From NCBI GenBank assembly GCA_947630315.1, contig CANRHA010000060.1:1-8949 (forward strand): a stretch of DNA of 8,949 nt, in the 5' to 3' direction. Under the pieces are notes generated by a model. That model worked only from the letters and a program-made list of their open reading frames with translations, was not told where the DNA came from and ran no database searches. The translations under genes were made by a program, and so were the position numbers. Each line of letters begins with the position of its first letter. Position 1 is the stretch's first letter. The stretch is from an uncultured Clostridia bacterium (GTDB lineage Bacteria; Bacillota; Clostridia; Oscillospirales; Ruminococcaceae). Below, in pieces: positions 1-6,230 of the stretch.

Positions 1-312
1 GGGGTCTCCCGCAGCGCGTATTATAAATATAAGGATACAGCCTTTATTTATTCCGAAAAGCTCGGCGAGCGGATAGTGACCTACTGCATAGTTTTAAGCG
101 ATCGCCCGGGGCTTTTGGCCGAGGTTTTAAACGAGTTCTACCTTTTGGACGCCAACGTTCTCACCATCAACCAGAATATTCCTATAGATTCCGCCGCCAC
201 GGTGATGATAACCGTTAGGCTGAACGATTCGTCGATAGAGCCGTCGTCGATCTCAAGATCTATCATGAAGATAGGCGGCGTTGCGAGCGTGAAGATAATT
301 TCGGGGAAGTAA
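1..312 (+). CDS. pheB: PheB-like ACT domain-containing protein (UPF0735), 5' end outside window
   Basis: The frame is open from base 1 to TAA at 310-312, giving 103 visible residues; the family is about 145-150 aa, so some 45 N-terminal residues lie upstream. The first visible residues, GVSRSAYYKYKD, match the helix-turn-helix-like segment of the PheB/UPF0735 family. An ACT domain follows, with the ligand-loop-like DRPGLLAEVL and the family signature NVLTINQNIPI, ending in a strand around VASVKII. ACT domains bind amino acids and regulate metabolism; PheB is historically linked to phenylalanine synthesis, but its biochemical role is unsettled. A GTG at 76 could be mistaken for the start, but the conserved HTH-like residues lie upstream of it and in frame, so the gene is simply truncated by the window. 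It lies 94 bp upstream of hom on the same strand, and an operon is likely. Confidence 0.88.
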   Translation, partial: GVSRSAYYKYKDTAFIYSEKLGERIVTYCIVLSDRPGLLAEVLNEFYLLDANVLTINQNIPIDSAATVMITVRLNDSSIEPSSISRSIMKIGGVASVKIISGK

Positions 313-406
313 TTTCGGTTGATAACAGGCTGATTTTTGCGGATATTTCCGGCGCTCTCAGTAAGGACATTTCAAGGAAAACGAAAGAAACGGGGACAGA
401 TTTATT

Positions 407-1651
407 ATGAAAGTTTCAAAGATAGCGATAATAGGATACGGCGTTGTAGGAAGCGGCACGGTCGAGCTGTTCTATAAGAACAAAGAGCTTATCGAGCGCC
501 GCAGCGGCCGCAGCATGGACATAAAGTGGATATGCGATCTGCGCGATTTTCCGGGCAGCCCCTACGCCGACAAATTCACCAAGAATTTTGACGACATCTA
601 TAACGATCCCGAGATAACGGTCGCCGCCGAGATGATAGGCGGAAAGACCCTTGCCTACGAGTTCACCAAGAAGCTTCTTTCGAGAGGCGTGAGCGTTGTA
701 ACGTCAAATAAAGAGCTTGTTGCTACCCACGGCGCCGAGCTTATAAAGCTTGCAAAGCAGAATAAGTGCAACTATTTCTTTGAGGCGTCGGTGGGCGGCG
801 GAATACCCATAATCCGCCCGCTTCATCAGTGCCTTGCGGCCAACAATATCGAGAGGATCGCCGGAATTTTAAACGGCACCACCAACTACATCTTAACAAA
901 GATGATCTACGATCAGGTCTCGTTCGATCAGGCCCTTGCGGACGCTCAGCGCTTAGGCTACGCCGAGCAGGACCCCTCCGCCGATATAGACGGCGCGGAC
1001 GCCTGCCGAAAGCTCTGCATATTAGGATCTTTGGCGTTTGGGAAGCATATCTACCCCGAATACGTCCACTGTTCGGGAATAAGAAACATATCCCTTGACG
1101 ACGTTGAATATGTTGCAAACGCGGGATACGCGGTAAAGCTCATCGGACTTATCGAGCGCACCGACAGCGGCCTTGTGGCAACAGTCTGCCCGAGGCTTGT
1201 AAGCGTAAACAACCCTCTTTCCGGTGTGAACGACGTTTATAACGCGATAATGATACGCGGCGACTATGTCGGCGACACGCTTTTCTACGGCAGGGGAGCG
1301 GGCAAAGAGGCGACCGCCTCCGCGGTAGTAGGGGATATAATCGACGCGGTAAAGCATGAAAACGCGGATATAGCCTCTCTCACCTGGGAGGACAGCGCCG
1401 ACCGCAGCTTTATAAGGCCCTATAAATCCGCCGACGTCAGGGTATATGTAAGAATAAGCGCCGCCGAGGCCGATTCATTGAAAGGGCTTATAACCCAGCT
1501 GTTCGGGTATGTAGATTTCATTCCCCGCAAACAGCGCTCGGCAAACGAGCTTGCCTTTATAACCCCCTCGATCGAGGAATATCAGATAGATAAAAAGCTC
1601 GCCCTTTTATCGGAACACGCCGACATAATGAGAAAGATACGCCTGCTCTGA
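407..1651 (+). CDS. hom: homoserine dehydrogenase
   Basis: 414 aa, usual length for the ACT-bearing form. It reduces aspartate-semialdehyde to homoserine with NAD(P)H, the branch point to threonine and methionine, in the cytoplasm. The N-terminal Rossmann fold starts with IGYGVVGSGT (residues 9-18). The conserved TSNKELVA (99-106) carries Lys102. The catalytic domain has GILNGTTNYIL (153-163) and the segment starting GYAEQDPSADIDG, in which Glu187, Asp198 and Lys202 keep the exact spacing of the yeast Hom6 catalytic residues E208, D219 and K223. GAGKEATASAVVGDI is the family's later signature. Residues from about 336 look like a C-terminal ACT-type regulatory domain, suggesting feedback control, probably by threonine. 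ATG 407 has a GGGGA ribosome binding site at 392-396. No thrB or thrC follows; an unrelated riboswitch-controlled gene comes next. Confidence 0.96.
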   Translation: MKVSKIAIIGYGVVGSGTVELFYKNKELIERRSGRSMDIKWICDLRDFPGSPYADKFTKNFDDIYNDPEITVAAEMIGGKTLAYEFTKKLLSRGVSVVTSNKELVATHGAELIKLAKQNKCNYFFEASVGGGIPIIRPLHQCLAANNIERIAGILNGTTNYILTKMIYDQVSFDQALADAQRLGYAEQDPSADIDGADACRKLCILGSLAFGKHIYPEYVHCSGIRNISLDDVEYVANAGYAVKLIGLIERTDSGLVATVCPRLVSVNNPLSGVNDVYNAIMIRGDYVGDTLFYGRGAGKEATASAVVGDIIDAVKHENADIASLTWEDSADRSFIRPYKSADVRVYVRISAAEADSLKGLITQLFGYVDFIPRKQRSANELAFITPSIEEYQIDKKLALLSEHADIMRKIRLL

Positions 1652-1672
1652 TCAAAAAAATAATTTTTCGTA

Positions 1673-1701
1673 TTGACAATCTTAAAAAAATAATATAAAA
1701 T
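1673..1701 (+). promoter_or_regulatory. SigA-type promoter of the riboswitch-antiporter transcript
   Basis: TTGACA (1673-1678), a 17-bp spacer, and TAAAAT (1696-1701) in AT-rich DNA just after the hom stop codon. The predicted transcription start is about 1708, exactly where the riboswitch P1 stem begins (1709). That agreement is the main reason for choosing this -10 over the overlapping TATAAA at 1694. Confidence 0.85.
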
Positions 1702-1708
1702 ACTTCTT

Positions 1709-1807
1709 GATAGGGGAGTAATTGGCGCTTAAGCGTTACCTTGCCAACAATCGCGGCGAAGCTTTTTAAGCTGACGTCTGGCACGGTTCTAAACAATGAG
1801 ACTTATC
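1709..1807 (+). ncRNA. yybP-ykoY (manganese) riboswitch aptamer
   Basis: The leader begins GATAGGGGAGTA (1709-1720), carrying the GGGGAGUA signature of the yybP-ykoY family, and closes with GAGACTTATC. The P1 stem pairs GATAGG (1709-1714) with CTTATC (1802-1807), with one G-U pair. Internal helices include TTGGC (1722-1726) with GCCAA (1743-1747) and AGCTT/AAGCT around 1760-1772; a CTGGCA element lies at 1778-1783. This family is known to bind Mn2+ and usually controls metal export genes (MntP, Alx/TerC, P-type ATPases). Here it precedes a CaCA antiporter. Its 3' P1 arm is also the 5' arm of the downstream terminator, so metal binding that stabilises P1 should prevent termination: an ON switch. 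The family call rests on motif memory and was not scored against a covariance model. Confidence 0.85.
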
Positions 1808-1845
1808 TGCATCGGGCGTTCCGGGCAGATAGGTCTTTAATTTTT
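1799..1845 (+). terminator. riboswitch expression-platform terminator
   Basis: AGACTTATCTGC (1799-1810) pairs over 12 bp, with one G-T pair, with GCAGATAGGTCT (1825-1836) around a 14-nt loop. The loop can add a short CGG/CCG helix. A T-rich tract, TTAATTTTT, follows to 1845. The 5' arm includes CTTATC, the 3' strand of aptamer stem P1, so the two structures cannot coexist. Confidence 0.88.
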
Positions 1846-1882
1846 GTCCGCCCCGAAATAATGACAGAATGAGGTATGTAAA

Positions 1883-2863
1883 ATGATCTGGTTAGACCTG
1901 CTTTTGTTTGCGGTAGGAGTTCTGCTTATAGTAAAGGGCGGAGATTTCTTTGTGGATTCGGCGTCCTATATCGCCGAGATATCGGGTATCCCGAAGTTTA
2001 TCGTCGGCGCGACGATAGTATCCCTTGCAACGACGATGCCCGAAATGCTCGTATCGGTGATGGCCTCTGTTCAGGGCGGGGCCGCCGGCGTTTCGGCCGA
2101 TGAGGCGGCGAGCAAGTTTTCAATGGCGGTCGGCAACGCAATAGGTTCTGTAACCGCCAACACCGGCCTTATCCTCTCGATAGGAATAATCTTCATGACT
2201 ATAGCGGTATCCCGAAAAAAATACCTTGTAAAGAGCCTTCTTCTTATTGCCGCGGTGACGTCGGTGTGGCTCGGGTGCCTTTCGGGCAAGCTCTCGGTCA
2301 TCGCAAGCATAATTCTGCTGCTGATTTTTGCAACTTTTGTCTTTGAAAATATCCGTTCCGCAAGAGAAGACATGAAGGGCAGCGCCGAGGAGCGGCCGAA
2401 GCTCGAAAAAAAGGAGCTTATAATAAAGCTCGTGCTATTTGTTGTGGGCGCGGTAATGCTTGTTATCGGGTCTGATCTTTTGGTAGATCACGGAACAAAC
2501 ATAGCTACCTTCCTGAACGTTCCCGCCGGGATAATCGCGGTTACAATGGTTGCAATAGGAACCTCGCTCCCCGAGCTTGTAACGACCATCACCGCCATAG
2601 TAAAGAAGCAGTCGAGCCTTTCCGCCGGAAACATAATCGGCGCAAACATAATCGACCTGACGCTGATATTGCCGATAAGCTCGCTTGTTTCGCGCGGCCA
2701 GCTCACTATAGATTCCCAGGGGCTTACCTACGACATGCCCGCCTGCCTTATTTTAACGCTTATCGCCATGGTTCCGACCATCATAACCGAGAAGTTCCAC
2801 AAGTGGCAGGGCGTGCTGATGATCGCGGCCTATGCGGTATACCTGTGGCTGATAATGCGCTGA
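1883..2863 (+). CDS. CaCA-family cation (calcium/sodium-type) antiporter
   Basis: 326 aa integral membrane protein, normal length for the bacterial YrbG-like branch of the Ca2+/cation antiporter family. It has about ten hydrophobic segments in two inverted halves. The alpha-1 repeat includes VKGGDFFVDSASYI and the ion-site segment LATTMPEML (48-56, Glu54), followed by VGNAIGSVTANT (83-94). The alpha-2 repeat has IGSDLLVDHGTNIA, then IGTSLPELV (225-233, Glu231) and GNIIGANIIDLTLILP (249-264). A charged cytoplasmic loop (about 157-181) separates the halves. The first repeat departs from the canonical GTSLPE and GSNIFN motifs (ATTMPE, GSVTAN), so ion preference could differ from standard Na+/Ca2+ exchangers. 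ATG 1883 has GAGG at 1871-1874. Because a yybP-ykoY riboswitch precedes it, the physiological substrate may include Mn2+; that is inference. The gene is transcribed alone and meets the convergent htrA operon. Confidence 0.92.
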   Translation: MIWLDLLLFAVGVLLIVKGGDFFVDSASYIAEISGIPKFIVGATIVSLATTMPEMLVSVMASVQGGAAGVSADEAASKFSMAVGNAIGSVTANTGLILSIGIIFMTIAVSRKKYLVKSLLLIAAVTSVWLGCLSGKLSVIASIILLLIFATFVFENIRSAREDMKGSAEERPKLEKKELIIKLVLFVVGAVMLVIGSDLLVDHGTNIATFLNVPAGIIAVTMVAIGTSLPELVTTITAIVKKQSSLSAGNIIGANIIDLTLILPISSLVSRGQLTIDSQGLTYDMPACLILTLIAMVPTIITEKFHKWQGVLMIAAYAVYLWLIMR

Positions 2864-2935
2864 CAGCCGAGGGCTTGCAGAGCGAGAGGGCTTGGGCTCG
2901 GCCTGATCCTGACCCGGCTTTCTGCGAATCCCCGC

Positions 2936-3032
2936 CCCCCTGCGCACCTCCCGCGCCCATTCGGGCGCGCCCCGCGCCTTACGGCGCGTGGCGGGCGTTC
3001 CCTGCGGGAACGCCCGGGAGGCGCGCAGGGGG
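2936..3032. repeat. GC-rich cloverleaf-like palindromic intergenic element
   Basis: The element lies between convergent genes. The 18-nt arms at 2936-2953 and 3015-3032 are complementary at 17 of 18 positions (A2946 opposite C3022). They enclose three hairpins: CGCGCCC/GGGCGCG (2952-2958 with 2963-2969), CGCGCC/GGCGCG (2973-2978 with 2983-2988), and a perfect 10-bp stem GGGCGTTCCC/GGGAACGCCC (2993-3002 with 3006-3015). No gene is supported here. A REP- or MITE-like dispersed element is likely but cannot be shown from one copy. The rest of 2864-2935 shows nothing recognisable. Confidence 0.7.
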
Positions 3033-3047
3033 TGGTGCGCATAAGTG

Positions 3048-3086
3048 AAAAATAAAAGCGCCGGTCTTTATGCCGGCGCACTTTTT
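3048..3086 (-). terminator. intrinsic terminator of the htrA operon, possibly bidirectional
   Basis: GCGCCGG (3058-3064) and CCGGCGC (3073-3079) form a 7-bp stem with an 8-nt loop. Read on the minus strand, it starts a few bases after the htrA stop and is followed by TTTTATTTTT (3057-3048). On the plus strand the stem is followed by CTTTTT (3081-3086), so it may also stop antiporter transcripts. Confidence 0.85.
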
Positions 3087-4398
3087 ATTCTTCCGTATCC
3101 TCCACCACAAACTCCCCCGTGTCCTCCATCAGCTTAAACCTTATCTCGAACTCCACGTCCGCGGTCTCGCTGAGGGGGTCGCGCGGGTTCACCGGCACCA
3201 TTCTCACCACGGTCGCGGTCACCTCGTCGCCCGGCTTAAGGCCAAGGATTATCTCATACACGTCGTCCGAGGAGAACACCGGCACGCCGTTCATCTTTGT
3301 GATAAAATCTCCCGGCTGAAGTTCTGTGTTTGCGATGTCGCAGTCGGGCGACACTTCGACTATCTCCAGACCCGCGGGGGTTCCGTAGTATTCCGCGCGC
3401 GCTTCCGATGTTTCATAGAATGTTATTCCGATCTTCGGGCGGCCCAGGACCTTGCCGTTTTCCATCAGCTGTTCAATTATCGGTTCCGCGGCCGACGTCT
3501 CTATAGCGAACCCTATGTTGTCATATTCCACCGCGTCGAGTTTTGACGAGGTAATGCCTATGACCTGGCCCCACATATTTATAAGCGCGCCGCCCGAGTT
3601 TCCGGGATTTATCGCGGCGTCTATCTGTATGCAGGACATGCTTATGTTGGCGGCTTCCACCTTTATCATTCTGTCCACGCCGGAAACTATGCCGGTGGTT
3701 ATGCTTCCCTCGAGGCCGGCGGGCGAGCCTATAGCGACGACCTGTTCTCCCTGTTTTACGCTGTCCGAATCTCCGAACTGCGCGGCGGGGAGATCTTTTG
3801 CGCCTATTTTTATTATTGCGATATCGCTTTTTGTGTCGCTGCCGATTACGGTCGCGCTGTACTCCGTGCCGTCTTTGAGTCTTACCCTTATTGAAAGATC
3901 CGCGTCGGCGATGACGTGCGCGTTGGTCAGAATGTATCCGTCCGCCGACATTATCACGCCGCTGCCCTGCCCGAAGGCCGAGAAAGCGGATTCCTCCGAG
4001 AAGGATTCTATAGTCACTATCGAGGGGGATACGGCTTCAAAAACGCCTTCAACGGTATATCTGCCGTCGGGCTGATAAAGCTCCTCGTCGAGCTGCGGCA
4101 GCTCTGCTATGGGCAGGGTGAACTTAACGCCCGGCTCCTGGGGATCAAAGATATTTTTCAGCCAGCCCTTGCCGAAGACTGCTCTTGCCGAAAAGCAGAA
4201 CGCCGCGACAAAGAGCAGCAGCATCGGCAGAAAAATTTTCAGAAAGATGTGATCCCGTTTTTTGAGTTTTCGGGGCGGCTTCGGGAGGTAATCCCACTGT
4301 TCGGCTTCAGCTCTTGCGAGCTCGCCTATTTCGTTCAGCGCCTCGTTTACGTCCGAGGCGTTGTATTCAATCTCCATCGTTATTTCCTTTCGGCTCAT
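3085..4398 (-). CDS. htrA: HtrA/DegP-like membrane-anchored serine protease with PDZ domain
   Basis: 437 aa. About 50 charged cytoplasmic N-terminal residues precede a single transmembrane segment (about 51-72). The trypsin-like domain (about 115-315) follows outside the membrane, with catalytic His161 in LTNAHVIA, Asp192 in SDIAIIK, and Ser268 in INPGNSGGAL, so the triad is complete. A PDZ domain (about 320-400) includes GLEIVEVSP and LQPGDFITKMNGVPV and probably controls substrate recognition. HtrA proteases degrade or refold misfolded envelope proteins under stress. The acidic tail ends EFVVEDTEE. The ATG at 4398 overlaps the upstream stop as ATGA and has GAGGAA 9 nt ahead, favouring translational coupling; the ATG at 4377 (Met8) has AAAGGA 7 nt ahead and is an equally good start. 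It is the last gene of the regulator operon, followed by a terminator. Confidence 0.94.
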   Translation of the reverse strand: MSRKEITMEIEYNASDVNEALNEIGELARAEAEQWDYLPKPPRKLKKRDHIFLKIFLPMLLLFVAAFCFSARAVFGKGWLKNIFDPQEPGVKFTLPIAELPQLDEELYQPDGRYTVEGVFEAVSPSIVTIESFSEESAFSAFGQGSGVIMSADGYILTNAHVIADADLSIRVRLKDGTEYSATVIGSDTKSDIAIIKIGAKDLPAAQFGDSDSVKQGEQVVAIGSPAGLEGSITTGIVSGVDRMIKVEAANISMSCIQIDAAINPGNSGGALINMWGQVIGITSSKLDAVEYDNIGFAIETSAAEPIIEQLMENGKVLGRPKIGITFYETSEARAEYYGTPAGLEIVEVSPDCDIANTELQPGDFITKMNGVPVFSSDDVYEIILGLKPGDEVTATVVRMVPVNPRDPLSETADVEFEIRFKLMEDTGEFVVEDTEE

Positions 4399-5423
4399 TT
4401 GCTGCGGTTCCTCTTCAGAAGCGCCGCCGCTATTGCTGCCGCGGCGACGGCGGCCCCGGCCTTTATCAGTTTTTGGCCGTCGAGCTTTATTTCATATCCC
4501 CCGGCGTGCTTCGGCTGATTTTTCACAGCGAGCTTAGTTCCCGGTTTTTTGGTTACAGTTCTATGCATTTCCGGGTGCAGATATGCCGGCGTTTCCTCCT
4601 CGGCGTAGTACCTCTCGTCGTATTCATACTCGAAGCCCTCTTTGATCTCGCCGTCCTCCATTCCGTCTACGACCCGCTCCATGTTGTCAAGCGTTTCGCC
4701 GAGGCTCTTAAGCTCCTCGTGCAGATGCGCCTCTATTTCGTCAAGGCTCGCCAATTTTTCCCCGAGGCTCTCGGCGGTCTCCTCGGTCTTTTCCTCCGGC
4801 TGATTTACCACCGTCTCGGCCACATCATCGACCTTTTCGGTCAGATTTTCCGCCGCCCCGGCTACATCATCAACTGTTTCAGCCTGATTTACCACCGCTT
4901 CGGTCACATCATCAACCTTTTCAGCCTGATTTTCCGCCGCCTCGGTTACATCTTCAACCTTTTCGGCCTGATTTTCCACCGCCTCAGCCACATCATCAAC
5001 TATTTCGGCCTGATTTTCTACCGCCTCGGTTACATCTTCAACCTTTTCCGGCTCAATTTCAACGTCAGGCTCCGCCGTCTCTACCGTTTCGCCGTTCATT
5101 ATCCTCTTGACCGTTTCGGCGTAATCCGCGGCAGGGGATTCGCTCTCGCCGATTATCCCGGTGCCCTCGAGGTCAAATTTCTCCTCGACCGCCGCCGTCT
5201 CAGCCTCGACCGCCGTATCCTCAACGACCGTTGCAACTTCCTCAACAGCCGCGACAGTCTCCTCAGCTACAGCCTCAACCGTCTCCTCAACCGCCGCGAC
5301 AGTCTCCTCAGCTGCTGCCGCTTCTTCCTCGGCTTTCGCCGCCTTTTCGGCCTCCAGTTGTTTTCTGTATTCTTCCTCCTGCTTTTTGGTAAGCGGAAAA
5401 TCCTCGTCAAAGAAATCAAACAT
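4395..5423 (-). CDS. acidic repeat protein with C-terminal hydrophobic segment, function unknown
   Basis: No family is recognised. The product is very acidic and rich in Glu, Ala and Val. Counted from the upstream ATG at 5441 (348 aa), residues 21-45 form a charged helix, 46-86 hold degenerate heptads of the EETVAAV type, and 134-217 hold six 14-residue repeats (V-D/E-D-V-T/A-E-A-x-x-N-Q-A-E-x), consistent with a long amphipathic or coiled-coil helix. A second helical stretch (about 222-262), a Tyr/Glu-rich patch (268-285) and a basic linker precede a 15-residue Ala-rich hydrophobic segment (about 328-342) and the basic end KRNRSK, perhaps a weak membrane anchor. The start is taken as Met7 (5423; 342 aa) because AAAGGA lies 9 nt ahead; the 5441 ATG has no clear Shine-Dalgarno. 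It lies between the response regulator and htrA, overlapping htrA by 4 nt, so a scaffold or partner role near the membrane is a guess. Confidence 0.8.
   Translation of the reverse strand: MFDFFDEDFPLTKKQEEEYRKQLEAEKAAKAEEEAAAAEETVAAVEETVEAVAEETVAAVEEVATVVEDTAVEAETAAVEEKFDLEGTGIIGESESPAADYAETVKRIMNGETVETAEPDVEIEPEKVEDVTEAVENQAEIVDDVAEAVENQAEKVEDVTEAAENQAEKVDDVTEAVVNQAETVDDVAGAAENLTEKVDDVAETVVNQPEEKTEETAESLGEKLASLDEIEAHLHEELKSLGETLDNMERVVDGMEDGEIKEGFEYEYDERYYAEEETPAYLHPEMHRTVTKKPGTKLAVKNQPKHAGGYEIKLDGQKLIKAGAAVAAAAIAAALLKRNRSK
4791..5042 (-). repeat. six in-frame 42-bp tandem repeats within the acidic protein gene
   Basis: Six consecutive 42-bp units encode 14-residue repeats, for example VEDVTEAVENQAEI and VDDVAEAVENQAEK. 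Units have diverged by substitution without changing phase, and early units alternate VEDVTEA/VDDVAEA, which suggests that duplication at 84 bp followed the 42-bp unit. Copy number could vary between strains. Confidence 0.9.
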
Positions 5424-5442
5424 CTTAGCAAATCCTTTCATC

Positions 5443-6150
5443 TTAATTGCCGTCCGAGCCTTCGTTCAGCTCAAATTTATAGCCTACGCTCCAAACAGTT
5501 CCGAGCGACCATTCTTTTGAAACTCCGTCGAGCTTGTCTCTCAGCCTTTTTATGTGAACGTCTATCGTCCGGGAGCCGCCGTAGTATTCAAACCCCCATA
5601 CCTCGTCCAGAAGCTGATCCCGGTTGAAAACGGTATTCGGGTGGCTTGCAAGGTGAAACAGAAGTTCAAGCTCCTTAGGCGGCGCGTCGACTATCTTTCC
5701 CCTTACCTTAAGCTCATATTTCGACATATCTATGTCAAGCCCGTCGTAGTGGACCTCTCTTAGGTCGTCGTCCTGTTTTTTCGGCCCTATCCTGCGGCAT
5801 ACCGCCTTTATCCTTGCGATCACCTCTTTGCCGTCGAACGGCTTTACAATGTAGTCGTCCGCGCCGAGTTCCAGCCCGAGGACCCTGTCGAACACCTCCG
5901 ATTTTGAGGTGATGAAAATAAGCGGCACCGACGAGGTCTTTCTTATTTCGCGGCACACCTGCCAGCCGTCGATCGCGGGCAGAACGGCGTCTAAAAGGAC
6001 AATATCGGGTCTTACCGCCGCAAATTTTGAGAGGCCCTCCTCGCCGTTCGATGAAAAGAACACCGAGTAGCCGTCCTTTTCAAGGCAAAGCCTTAAAAGT
6101 TCCGCCGAGCCCTGGTCGGCGTCTATCACTAAAACCTTAACGCCCTGCAA
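5443..6150 (-). CDS. OmpR/PhoB-family response regulator, atypical acidic pocket
   Basis: 235 aa from the TTG at 6150. The receiver domain (1-118) begins GVKVLVIDADQ and has the phosphoacceptor Asp54 (VLLDAVLP), Thr81 (FITSKS) and Lys103 (IVKPF). The acidic pair, normally Asp-Asp, reads Asp10-Ala11, so the residue that usually contacts Mg2+ directly is missing. A winged-helix DNA-binding domain (about 135-230) includes PPKELELLFHL, NRDQLLDEVWG and the recognition-helix region SRTIDVHIKRLRDKL, ending in the wing VWSVGYKFEL. The TTG start is chosen because AAAGGAG sits 8 nt upstream and because the N-terminus then has family length; the upstream ATG at 6180 lies at the predicted transcript 5' end without a ribosome binding site. 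No histidine kinase gene adjoins. It is first in an operon with the repeat protein and htrA, which it may control. Confidence 0.93.
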   Translation of the reverse strand: MQGVKVLVIDADQGSAELLRLCLEKDGYSVFFSSNGEEGLSKFAAVRPDIVLLDAVLPAIDGWQVCREIRKTSSVPLIFITSKSEVFDRVLGLELGADDYIVKPFDGKEVIARIKAVCRRIGPKKQDDDLREVHYDGLDIDMSKYELKVRGKIVDAPPKELELLFHLASHPNTVFNRDQLLDEVWGFEYYGGSRTIDVHIKRLRDKLDGVSKEWSLGTVWSVGYKFELNEGSDGN

Positions 6151-6158
6151 AAACAACA

Positions 6159-6166
6159 CTCCTTTT
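6159..6166 (-). promoter_or_regulatory. ribosome binding site that decides the TTG start of the response regulator
   Basis: The minus strand reads AAAAGGAG here, 8 nt before TTG at 6150. An ATG at 6180 and an ATG at 6174 lack any Shine-Dalgarno and lie at or next to the expected transcription start. Confidence 0.75.
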
Positions 6167-6184
6167 TGCGTCATATACATTTAT

Positions 6185-6213
6185 ATTATAAACCGCCGGC
6201 GGCCTCAATGCAA
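6185..6213 (-). promoter_or_regulatory. SigA-type promoter of the response regulator-htrA operon
   Basis: Minus strand: TTGCAT (6213-6208), 17-bp spacer, TATAAT (6190-6185). The predicted start is near 6178. The GC-rich spacer contains a perfect 10-bp palindrome, CCGCCGGCGG (6193-6202), which could be an operator or chance. Confidence 0.75.
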
Positions 6214-6230
6214 TACTTTTCGGGAAATTT

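Noticed and set aside
76..312. GTG at 76 as the true start of the ACT protein
   Set aside because: The frame is open upstream to base 1 and encodes the family's conserved GVSRSAYYKYKD segment, so the gene is cut by the window.
1651..1672. Terminator right after hom
   Set aside because: Only an A-run and T-run able to form a weak AT stem; no GC hairpin, so not supported.
2803..3081. Short open frames over the GC-rich palindrome
   Set aside because: They arise from stop-poor GC-rich hairpin DNA on both strands and overlap the end of the antiporter gene.
3452..4075. 207-codon plus-strand frame opposite htrA
   Set aside because: It is a shadow of a gene with a complete catalytic triad and PDZ domain; it has no motif of its own.
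4314..5627. 437-codon plus-strand open frame opposite the repeat protein
   Set aside because: It is antisense to the repeat-protein operon, its repeats (LGYIFNLFGLIF type) mirror the 42-bp repeats of the real gene, it runs into the antisense of two neighbouring genes, and it has no ribosome binding site or recognisable domain.
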